Part shown: positions 1 through 6,265 of the stretch, one piece after another
How the letters are laid out: the number at the start of each line of letters is the position of its first letter
Position numbering within the stretch: position 1 is the stretch's first letter
Source of the DNA: Acidimicrobiaceae bacterium
GTDB lineage: Bacteria; Actinomycetota; Acidimicrobiia; Acidimicrobiales; Acidimicrobiaceae
Direction: 5' to 3'
Assembly: GCA_013044415.1 (NCBI GenBank)
Contig: JABEUO010000084.1
Coordinates: 1 to 9,808, forward strand
Length of the DNA stretch: 9,808 bases
Program-made: the position numbers and the translations under genes
Notes under the pieces: model-generated
The model's database searches: none
Told to the model about the DNA's origin: nothing
What the model saw: the letters and a program-made list of their open reading frames with translations, nothing else

Positions 1-206
1 CGAAAGTAAGTGGAAGAGCTCGATTTGCCAGCCGAAGCGAACCACAAGATTGGCGACTATCCCTCAAAGCACTTTCTCGACTCGTACACTACTGCTTTGA
101 TTGGTCACTGTAATTTGCTTGGTCGCGGTGAATTGCTTGGTAACGGCATCGCACGCCAGATAAACGACGTAAACATTCCCTTCTCTGCAGTGATGGTGTT
201 TTGAGT
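1..206. other. Region downstream of the GGDEF gene; no supported gene
   Basis: This stretch lies beyond the stop codon of the minus-strand GGDEF regulator. A 64-codon plus-strand frame (10-204, GTG start) exists, but it has no visible ribosome binding site and its product matches no family I recognise. An 8-base inverted repeat (64-71 with 93-100, 21-base loop) has no T-tract on either side, so it does not look like a rho-independent terminator. I see no tRNA, no insertion sequence and no clear terminator for the operon here. Confidence 0.5.
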
Positions 207-1187
207 TTAGTTAGCGCCAAGTCGAGGCGAAAAGACGACAACCTGGTTTCTGCCAGTCTCTTTTCCCTGATACAAGGCATTGTCAGCATTTTTTATAATC
301 TCGTCGACGGACACCATGTTTGAAAATTCGGCGACCCCAAAGGTCATGGTGACCTTAACTCCCCCGTCGGGGCCCTTGGTCACTGTCTCCGCAACCGCCA
401 TTCGAAGCTTGTCGGCCACTAACTCCGCTCCTTTTAGTCCAGTTTCGGGCAACATAATCAAAAACTCTTCGCCTCCCCAGCGGGCTACGTGATCCTGCTC
501 CCTTAACATTCCTAAAATCGTCCTAGACACCTGCTTAAGCACCTCGTCTCCACACTCATGCCCATGAGTGTCGTTGACAACTTTGAAATGATCTATGTCG
601 GCTATTACCAAGGCGAAAGGCCTCTCGGTCCTCTTGAATCTCAGCTTTTCCTGCTCGATTGCCTGAGTCATGTATCGACGATTGTGGAGTCCGGTGAGTG
701 GATCGGTCATGACCGCAATGTTGAGCTGTTCGATCGCCTGGTTGAGCTGATCATTCCGATCTTCCAGCTGTCTGTTTGCGTCCTCTAGCTGCCGACGGGA
801 TCTCAGTAGCTGCTCCCTGGAAGCCTTTAGCTCTAAGTGGGTCTTAACCCTGGCGTTAAGCTCCGCAGGGTTGAAGGGCTTGGTTACATAGTCGACGCCT
901 CCAACTTCAAAGCCCTTTACCATGTCCTCCACATCGTTCTTCGCCGTTATGAAAATGACCGGAATAGTGGCCGTGGCTGGTCTAGTATGAAGAATCTCGC
1001 AAGCCATAATGCCATCCATTACGGGCATCATCACGTCCATTAGGATCAGGTCCGGCAACTTTGATTCGGCCACTTCGATTGCCATCTCACCGTTGGTAGC
1101 CAAGAACAGCTCAAAATCTCCGACCAGCAGTTCACGAAGAATCTTGATGTTCGTTGGTACATCATCCACAATCAGGATTTTCTGCAA
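207..1187 (-). CDS. Response regulator with REC and GGDEF domains (PleD-like diguanylate cyclase)
   Basis: A 326-residue cytoplasmic regulator predicted to make c-di-GMP from two GTP when its receiver is phosphorylated. The receiver domain (about 1-120) has the acidic pair D8/D9, phospho-acceptor D51 in LILMDVMMP, T81 and K103 in VTKPF. Residues 118-158 are a charged heptad-like coiled coil joining the domains, as expected where receiver dimerisation brings two cyclase domains together. The GGDEF domain (about 160-320) starts with TDPLTGLHNRR, has metal ligand D197 in IADIDHFK, the active loop GGEEF at 238-242, and ends with the ADNALYQGKETGRN signature. An RxxD motif (R229-D232) sits exactly five residues before GGEEF, the spacing of the c-di-GMP inhibitory site in PleD, so product inhibition is predicted. 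The start is TTG: an in-frame TAG lies four codons upstream with no other start codon between, and a Shine-Dalgarno precedes it. It follows the hybrid kinase gene by 37 bases and is probably its phosphorelay output. The output pathway (biofilm, motility or other) cannot be told from sequence. Confidence 0.93.
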   Translation of the reverse strand: MQKILIVDDVPTNIKILRELLVGDFELFLATNGEMAIEVAESKLPDLILMDVMMPVMDGIMACEILHTRPATATIPVIFITAKNDVEDMVKGFEVGGVDYVTKPFNPAELNARVKTHLELKASREQLLRSRRQLEDANRQLEDRNDQLNQAIEQLNIAVMTDPLTGLHNRRYMTQAIEQEKLRFKRTERPFALVIADIDHFKVVNDTHGHECGDEVLKQVSRTILGMLREQDHVARWGGEEFLIMLPETGLKGAELVADKLRMAVAETVTKGPDGGVKVTMTFGVAEFSNMVSVDEIIKNADNALYQGKETGRNQVVVFSPRLGAN

Positions 1188-1198
1188 CTTGTCCCCCT
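1188..1198 (-). promoter_or_regulatory. Shine-Dalgarno and spacer for the TTG-started GGDEF gene
   Basis: Read on the minus strand, AGGGGGA (1198-1192) is followed by CAAG and then TTG at 1187-1185. An in-frame TAG overlaps the first bases of the motif, so no longer start is possible, and the next residues (QKILIVDD) are the normal start of a receiver domain. This fixes TTG as the start codon. The site lies within the 37-base gap after the kinase stop codon, where there is no room for a clear promoter or terminator, supporting co-transcription. Confidence 0.75.
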
Positions 1199-1224
1199 AA
1201 AATGCCCCGTTCTAACAGACAAAA

Positions 1225-4200
1225 TCACCCGAACTCCTCGATGAGCCTCTGAATTGCTTCTAAAGCACCTTTGAAGTCAAAACCGTCTATACAGTTCTTA
1301 AGTGCCGCCATATCGTCAACGTGTCCAATTGCACCCGACATTTGCTCGATTTTCTCGAACTCATCTAAGGCAGCCAAATTGTTCTCCTCTAACAGTGGTT
1401 TCATCCGCTTTAGCACTTCGACGACCGCCTTATTTGAGGATCCTGCCTGCATCGTCGATGCCCCATCGGGTTCCAAATTCTCGAGGAATTGGCTCACCGA
1501 TGATAAAACCGTGTTCAATTCGTATTCAAGCCTGTGAAGAAGCCCATCCAGACCTTCGATGTCCCCCTCTTTAAAAGCTAATTCCAGCTCTTTCGCAGCC
1601 CCCTGGACTCCGACCGCAGAGATGCTACCTGCAACTCCTTTGAGGGAGTGAGCAATCCTTTCGGAGGCCTGAAGCTCTCCTGCGACAACCGCCTGAGTAA
1701 TGTCACCTACCACCCCCGCATAACTCGACACAAACGTTTTGAGTAGGTTGAGCAGCAACTTGCTGTTTCCATTTAGGCGGCCGAGGGCGCTTTCTGCCTC
1801 TATGCCGACCAATGAATCAAAACTTAACTCTCCCACGCCGGAATTCATCTTGCTGTCCTGCGGTCGCCACCCGGCCGAAGAGTCTCCAACCATTCGTCCC
1901 AGCCACCTCGCCATTACCGAAAACAACTCCCGAGTGTCGATTGGCTTCGTCACGTAGTCATTCATGCCTGCGTCAAGGCACTCCTCTTTAGCCCCTGCCA
2001 TAGCGTGTGCGGTCATAGCAATGATCGGCAAATCTTTGAACTTCGGCATCTCCCTAATGAGCCTGGTTGCTTCGTAACCTCCCATCACCGGCATTTGCAC
2101 GTCCATCAGAACTAGGTCAAATTTATCAGTATCGATAAGGTCGAGAGCCTGCTGGCCGTCGCCTGCCACTACCACCGAAATCCCGGCGCTTCCCAGGATC
2201 TCGGTAGCAAGCTCCTGATTCATGACCGTGTCCTCGACTAAAAGCACTTTCGTCCCGACCATCTCTGGAACCAAATCCGGCGATGATTCCCATGGGGAGC
2301 TCAAAAGTGATTTGTCATGCCCAAAGAGCTGCGTCATGCTCTCAAATAGCAGCGACTCGTTGATCGGTTTGATCAAAAACCCCGTCACGCCGATTTCCCT
2401 GGCCTTTGCCATGACGTCTTCACGACCAAAAGCGGTAACCATAATAATCTTCGGCGGTGACTGCAATTTTGAGTCGCGCAGGATTCGTTTCGCTGCAACA
2501 ATTCCATCCGTCGTTGGCATCTGCCAGTCCATGAAGACGAGGTCGAATGGCCGCGCGCCATCTTGTGCTTCGATTAGTCCAAGAGCCACCTCCCCTGAGC
2601 TGGCCGATTCTCCTAGGATCCCAAAAGGCACAAGTTGTTCAAGTAGTACCTCCCTAGCAAGGTCATTATCGTCGACCACCAACACTCGAAGCCCGGCCAG
2701 TCCCCTTTGAAGGTCAACCTGGGAGCTCAACGAGGTCTCTTGTATCCCAAATTCAAGGGTAAATGAGAACTGACTGCCTTCTCCGGGCGAACTACTCACG
2801 GTAATGCTGCCACCCATAAGTTCAACCAAGCGCTGAGAAATTGTCAGCCCTAACCCGGTACCGCCATACTTTCTGGTTGTCGAAGCGTCCGCTTGGGTAA
2901 AGGCGGCAAAGAGCTTACCAACCTGCTCAGGAGTCATACCGATCCCGGTATCTTGGATATTGAAGCGGATTAGACAGTGATTGGCGTCCGAGCGTATCGT
3001 CTCTGCTCTGAGCAAGACGTGGCCCTTATCTGTGAATTTTACAGCATTGTTGGATAGGTTCAAGAGAACCTGGCCGAGGCGTAGAGGATCACCGATCAGG
3101 GCAGTTGGCACGTCAGGTGCAAGCGAATTGAGAAATTCTATCCCCTTCTTTGAGGCTTGACCCGCCAACATTCCCGCAACGTTGTTCATCACTTCGTCAA
3201 GACGAAACTCCGTCGACTCGATGTCCAGCTTTCCCGCCTCTATCTTGGAAAAGTCCAAGATGTCATTTATGAGACCCAACAAAGTCTTCGCCGAGGTATC
3301 TATTTTTGACACATAGTCCCTCTGCTTGACCGAGAGGTCGGTCTTAAGTGCAAGTCCAGCAAAACCCAATATGGCATTCATTGGCGTGCGAATCTCGTGG
3401 CTCATGTTCGCCAAGAAGTCGCTCTTCGCTCGAGTGGCCGCTTCGGCGTCGACCTTGGCCTGAGAGAGTTCGGCGGTGCGCTCTTCGATCATCTCTTCAA
3501 GATTCTGCTGGTAGCGCTTGAGCTCGGTAATGTCCTCAAAAAGAACAACGAAATTATCGGCAAGCCCATTGAGGTTGTGGAGTAGATAGAAACGACACCT
3601 CAACCAAACCAGTTTCGAGTAACCGCCAAAGCTAATCGCCGGATTGAACTTGAGCTCCATCTCGGGCACAATTTCACCGCTGCACACACGACGGATCAGT
3701 TCAACGGCCCCGGAATTTTTGACTTGCTCATCTTCAAAAACGTTGTATTTACCGATAGCATTTACGATCCGGTAACCAAAAAGTTCTTCGGATGAGCGAT
3801 TTGCGTCGACCAAGAGTCCGTCTAGAGAAAATACCTGCGTCGCCAGGGGTGACTCTGCCATCATCGTTCTGAATCTAACTTCGCTTTCCATTAGGGCTTG
3901 CTCGGCCCTCTTGCGATCGGTTATGTCCCTAACCGATTCGATCGACCCTACAATATCCCCGTTGATGTCGTAGATTGGTGCGGCGGCGGCATAAACGAAT
4001 CGACCTTCGTCTGAAAGTGCATGGGCGAATGTCTCGGCCGAAAGGAAACCCTTCTCCTTTCGCATCATTGCGTAGCTCTCCGGGATGTCATCGTCGGATC
4101 CGCGTGCGTAGTCACCAAGTACCGGTCTCCTCTCGTTGTAGAAAGGAATCGCATACTCGTAGTTGCCTTTGCCGATCATATCCTCGGCCCTTACGCCGGT

Positions 4201-5646
4201 CATCTCTTCGACCGCCCTGTTCCAGAAGGTCACCCTCCCTTCATTGTTGATCACGAAGGTTGCATCTGGAAGAAAGTTGATGATGTCTTCGAGTTGCCGC
4301 TGGGACTCGCGCACCTCGTCTTCGGCCCTCTTGCGATCGGTTATGTCCCTAACCGATTCGATCGACCCTACAATCTCCCCGTTGATGTCGTAGATTGGTG
4401 CGGCGGTACCGTATACGAAGCTCCCGCCACCTGGAAGGGTAGGTGCAAATGTTTCGGCCGAAATAAACCCGAGTTTTCTGTTCAAGATCGCATAGCTCTC
4501 TGGGATGTCCAGGTCTGGATACATCGCCAGGTCGATCAGAATGGGTCGTGTCTCGCCATAAAAGGCACGCGCATATTCGTAGTCACCCTTGCCGACAATG
4601 TCCTCAGCCCGAACTCCGGTAAGTTCCTCCATCGCCCGGTTCCAGAAGGTCACCTTGCCGTCCCTATCTATTACAAAAGTAGGGTCGGGTAAGAGGCTGA
4701 TGATGTTCACGAGGTGCGCCTGAGATTCCCTCAGCATTCGCTCGGTCAACTTAGTCTCGTTCACATCTCGCACTGATGAGATTGCGCCGACTATTCTTCC
4801 AGCCGAATCATACAGCGCCGCTGCTGTCGCAAAAATTGCCCTGCCGTAAGCAGAAGGCAGAGCCTCCATCTCGAAATAAGCCTTGTCTCGGATCAGAACC
4901 TTGGAATATTCGAATTCAAAATTCCCCTCGGGATTCAGAGCTAGATCAATGATCATGGGCCTCTTGTCGCCGTAGAAGGGGATGGAGTACTCGTAGTCAC
5001 CCTTGCCGACAATGTCCTCAGCCCGAACTCCGGTAAATTCCTCCATCGCCCTATTCCAGAACGCCACCTTGCCGGCTTCGTCAATGACGAATGTCGCATC
5101 AGGGAGGTACTCAAAAATGTCGTATATGCGATTCTCGGACCTACCCAGCCCATCTTCGGCAGCGGGTTCGGACTTCAATTCAGTCACCGTAATGCACCAC
5201 GTCGGCGAGGCTAACGAATCATCGCCCAAAGGAGTCAGGTTAATCTGACAAGGGATCCAGCTTCGGTCTTTACGGTGTAGCTCGACGTGGCTTAGAATCC
5301 GGTTCCCGTAGTCGAATTCCCCGATCAACGGCCCGATGCTCTCACGCGTCGAGCTTTCGAAAAACTGGAGGACGTCGCCTCCCAATAATTCGTCCCTGCG
5401 GTAACCGAGCATTTTGCACAGAGTGGAGTTGGCATCTACCGTCTTTAGGTCAGCGGACACTATCCAAATGCCTGCGGAAGTCGCCTCAAACGCCTTGGCG
5501 GGCAATGAAAAACGAAGGTTCCCATCGGTTGAGGATCCCGAACCTAGCCGCTCTGTTTCTCCCCGGAGGATCGCGTTTTCGACCTTTAGCTCGGAAATTT
5601 CCCGGAGCAAATCATCGACACTCCTCGAATCACCATTTAATCGCAT
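1225..5646 (-). CDS. Soluble hybrid sensor histidine kinase: five PAS, HisKA, HATPase_c, two REC, HPt
   Basis: A 1473-residue phosphorelay kinase with no hydrophobic membrane segment or signal peptide, so it should sense cytoplasmic signals. Order: short coiled coil (about 8-34); PAS at about 51-156; three related PAS domains at 171-300, 311-440 and 451-580; a fifth PAS at 587-710; coiled coil 706-745; HisKA with phospho-acceptor H750 in MSHEIRTPMNAILG; HATPase with N box around N867 (NNAVKFT), G1 box DTGIGM (899-904) and G2 box GGTGLGL (928-934); receiver 1 with D992/D993, D1040, T1071 and K1093; receiver 2 with E1138/D1139, D1182, T1212 and K1234; HPt with H1333 in AHSLKG; then a helical tail of about 70 residues of a kind often seen after HPt domains. 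All phospho-transfer residues are present, so both receivers look active. The PAS ligands are unknown. The ATG at 5646 has an in-frame TAA directly before it and no clear ribosome binding site; a TTG at residue 13 (5610) sits 10 bases after GAGGAG and is a possible alternative start. The GGDEF regulator downstream is the likely final acceptor. Confidence 0.93.
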   Translation of the reverse strand: MRLNGDSRSVDDLLREISELKVENAILRGETERLGSGSSTDGNLRFSLPAKAFEATSAGIWIVSADLKTVDANSTLCKMLGYRRDELLGGDVLQFFESSTRESIGPLIGEFDYGNRILSHVELHRKDRSWIPCQINLTPLGDDSLASPTWCITVTELKSEPAAEDGLGRSENRIYDIFEYLPDATFVIDEAGKVAFWNRAMEEFTGVRAEDIVGKGDYEYSIPFYGDKRPMIIDLALNPEGNFEFEYSKVLIRDKAYFEMEALPSAYGRAIFATAAALYDSAGRIVGAISSVRDVNETKLTERMLRESQAHLVNIISLLPDPTFVIDRDGKVTFWNRAMEELTGVRAEDIVGKGDYEYARAFYGETRPILIDLAMYPDLDIPESYAILNRKLGFISAETFAPTLPGGGSFVYGTAAPIYDINGEIVGSIESVRDITDRKRAEDEVRESQRQLEDIINFLPDATFVINNEGRVTFWNRAVEEMTGVRAEDMIGKGNYEYAIPFYNERRPVLGDYARGSDDDIPESYAMMRKEKGFLSAETFAHALSDEGRFVYAAAAPIYDINGDIVGSIESVRDITDRKRAEQALMESEVRFRTMMAESPLATQVFSLDGLLVDANRSSEELFGYRIVNAIGKYNVFEDEQVKNSGAVELIRRVCSGEIVPEMELKFNPAISFGGYSKLVWLRCRFYLLHNLNGLADNFVVLFEDITELKRYQQNLEEMIEERTAELSQAKVDAEAATRAKSDFLANMSHEIRTPMNAILGFAGLALKTDLSVKQRDYVSKIDTSAKTLLGLINDILDFSKIEAGKLDIESTEFRLDEVMNNVAGMLAGQASKKGIEFLNSLAPDVPTALIGDPLRLGQVLLNLSNNAVKFTDKGHVLLRAETIRSDANHCLIRFNIQDTGIGMTPEQVGKLFAAFTQADASTTRKYGGTGLGLTISQRLVELMGGSITVSSSPGEGSQFSFTLEFGIQETSLSSQVDLQRGLAGLRVLVVDDNDLAREVLLEQLVPFGILGESASSGEVALGLIEAQDGARPFDLVFMDWQMPTTDGIVAAKRILRDSKLQSPPKIIMVTAFGREDVMAKAREIGVTGFLIKPINESLLFESMTQLFGHDKSLLSSPWESSPDLVPEMVGTKVLLVEDTVMNQELATEILGSAGISVVVAGDGQQALDLIDTDKFDLVLMDVQMPVMGGYEATRLIREMPKFKDLPIIAMTAHAMAGAKEECLDAGMNDYVTKPIDTRELFSVMARWLGRMVGDSSAGWRPQDSKMNSGVGELSFDSLVGIEAESALGRLNGNSKLLLNLLKTFVSSYAGVVGDITQAVVAGELQASERIAHSLKGVAGSISAVGVQGAAKELELAFKEGDIEGLDGLLHRLEYELNTVLSSVSQFLENLEPDGASTMQAGSSNKAVVEVLKRMKPLLEENNLAALDEFEKIEQMSGAIGHVDDMAALKNCIDGFDFKGALEAIQRLIEEFG
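3902..3986 (-). repeat. Near-identical DNA repeat, copy in third tandem PAS module
   Basis: This 85-base stretch matches 4322-4406 at 84 of 85 positions; the one difference is A at 3955 against C at 4375. It encodes the last strand of the PAS module and the linker ending in RDITDRKRAE. The offset of 420 bases is exactly the PAS module period. Confidence 0.92.
3907..5136 (-). repeat. Three tandem homologous PAS modules inside the kinase gene
   Basis: Residues 171-300, 311-440 and 451-580 are copies of one PAS type sharing TFVI, FWNRA, TGVRAED, GKGxYEY, FYxxxRP and a final VRD motif. Copies 2 and 3 align without gaps at a period of exactly 140 residues; by hand count about 88 of 130 positions are identical. 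Copies 1 and 2 are offset by 138 residues. The first and fifth PAS domains are clearly different in sequence, so the triplication is local. Confidence 0.9.
4322..4406 (-). repeat. Near-identical DNA repeat, copy in second tandem PAS module
   Basis: Partner of the 85-base repeat at 3902-3986. The third nucleotides of codons are conserved as well as the protein, which points to recent duplication or gene conversion and not to protein-level constraint alone. A second exact repeat, of 46 bases, links modules 1 and 2 (4577-4622 and 4991-5036, offset 414). Confidence 0.92.
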
Positions 5647-5655
5647 TTAGCAATC

Positions 5656-5667
5656 ATCGGTACCGAT
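5656..5667. promoter_or_regulatory. Perfect 12-base palindrome just upstream of the kinase start
   Basis: ATCGGTACCGAT reads the same on both strands and ends 9 bases before the kinase ATG. It covers the place where a ribosome binding site would be, so it could be an operator or affect translation. It may also be chance: a 12-base palindrome is not rare in a region of this size. Confidence 0.3.
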
Positions 5668-5700
5668 AGCCATCCGTATAAGAACATATCTGTCATTCTG

Positions 5701-5761
5701 CCGATCTAATTTTGGCGCCAAATCCCCAATAACCGTTGGCTACGGGCTACCTCCGATCTAA
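5701..5761. repeat. Spaced direct repeat CCGATCTAA, two copies
   Basis: Exact 9-base copies lie at 5701-5709 and 5753-5761, 52 bases apart start to start, close to five turns of B-DNA. They flank the palindrome at 5711-5722. Paired regulator binding sites are one reading; chance is another. Confidence 0.35.
5711..5722. promoter_or_regulatory. Perfect 12-base palindrome TTTGGCGCCAAA
   Basis: This dyad lies 65-76 bases upstream of the kinase start codon, a plausible operator position. I cannot assign it to a regulator. It is flanked by the two copies of the direct repeat CCGATCTAA (5701-5709 and 5753-5761). Confidence 0.35.
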
Positions 5762-5917
5762 ATGGACCTCTTCATATTTGCATTAAATACATCAGTAGCT
5801 CCACACTAAGAAGGGACCGGTTCGTTAAAAAGCGAGCAGGACAAGGGAAAAACAGCTCAAAAGGTTCTATGTAAAAGGACACTTAGCCCGGAAATAAGAC
5901 ATCAAAATCACACAGTT

Positions 5918-6012
5918 CATTTGAGATTCGTTTCATTTGAGATTCGTTTCATTTGAGATTCGTTTCATTTGAGATTCGTTTCATTTGAGATTCGTTTCAT
6001 TTGAGATTCGTT
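5918..6012. repeat. Tandem array of a 16-base unit, about six copies
   Basis: The unit CATTTGAGATTCGTTT is repeated five times without a mismatch (starts at 5918, 5934, 5950, 5966 and 5982), and a sixth copy from 5998 is complete except for its last base. A degenerate AGATTCG follows at 6013-6019. There are no spacers, so this is not a CRISPR array. As the period is not a multiple of three it is unlikely to be coding. Within each unit junction TGAGA, TTCG and TTTCA can form a small five-pair hairpin, one pair being G-T, with a TTCG loop. The array ends about 250 bases before the protease start codon and begins about 270 bases from the kinase start. Confidence 0.95.
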
Positions 6013-6253
6013 AGATTCGAAAGACGGGGGGACTTAGGTCTGCTCAGGCCAGACATTATTGCTGGTCCTCGCTCGCTCTATTCGCTACCTTTCCGAAGGC
6101 AGATCTTTAATTCATCTAGACCTTCTGGCGCTACGAGACTCTTGCAAGCCGATGCGGTGTCACAAGGTCAAGGCCGTGGCTGCTAGAGTTTTCGAAAAGT
6201 GCTTTCGGTACAGAAGGGTTAGGCGGGGTCAGCAGTTGAAGAGTACCTCCGGG

Positions 6254-6258
6254 AAGGA
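6254..6258 (+). promoter_or_regulatory. Shine-Dalgarno for the sedolisin gene
   Basis: AAGGA lies 7 bases before the ATG at 6266 and supports this start, after which a classic signal peptide begins. An in-frame TTG at 6236, preceded by a G-rich stretch (6221-6228), would add ten residues before the signal peptide and is less likely. Confidence 0.75.
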
Positions 6259-6265
6259 ACTTCGT

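Larger units (their letters stand above)
5647..6265. other. Divergent intergenic region between kinase operon and protease gene
   Basis: This 619-base region separates the minus-strand kinase operon from the plus-strand protease and must carry the promoters of both. It holds two 12-base palindromes and a 9-base direct repeat near the kinase, the 16-base tandem repeat array in the middle (5918-6012), and a 10-base palindrome TTTTCGAAAA at 6189-6198 closer to the protease. I tried to place -35/-10 pairs on both strands and found none convincing. A 61-codon frame (6001-6186, TTG start) begins inside the repeat array and has no recognisable product, so I do not call it a gene. I see no tRNA and no riboswitch of a class I know. 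Confidence 0.6.

Noticed and set aside
64..100. Terminator for the kinase-GGDEF operon
   Set aside because: The 8-base stem has a 21-base loop and no T-tract on either strand.
10..204. 64-codon plus-strand frame with GTG start
   Set aside because: No visible ribosome binding site, no family resemblance, and it follows a stop codon directly; short frames of this length occur by chance. Kept only as a note.
2222..2710. 162-codon plus-strand frame opposite the receiver domains
   Set aside because: Antisense shadow of well-conserved receiver domains; Ser-rich, low-complexity product without a recognisable fold.
4021..4692. 223-codon plus-strand frame opposite the kinase
   Set aside because: It is antisense to the PAS triplication; its own internal repetition (for example PVPEGH) is simply the PAS DNA repeat read backwards.
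5647..5673. Eight-codon upstream frame ending directly before the kinase ATG on the minus strand
   Set aside because: Translational coupling is conceivable, but there is no ribosome binding site ahead of its ATG and nothing distinctive in the peptide.
5918..6012. CRISPR array
   Set aside because: The 16-base units abut each other with no spacers and no cas genes are near.
6001..6186. 61-codon plus-strand frame in the intergenic region
   Set aside because: The TTG start falls inside the tandem repeat, there is no ribosome binding site, and the product is not recognisable.
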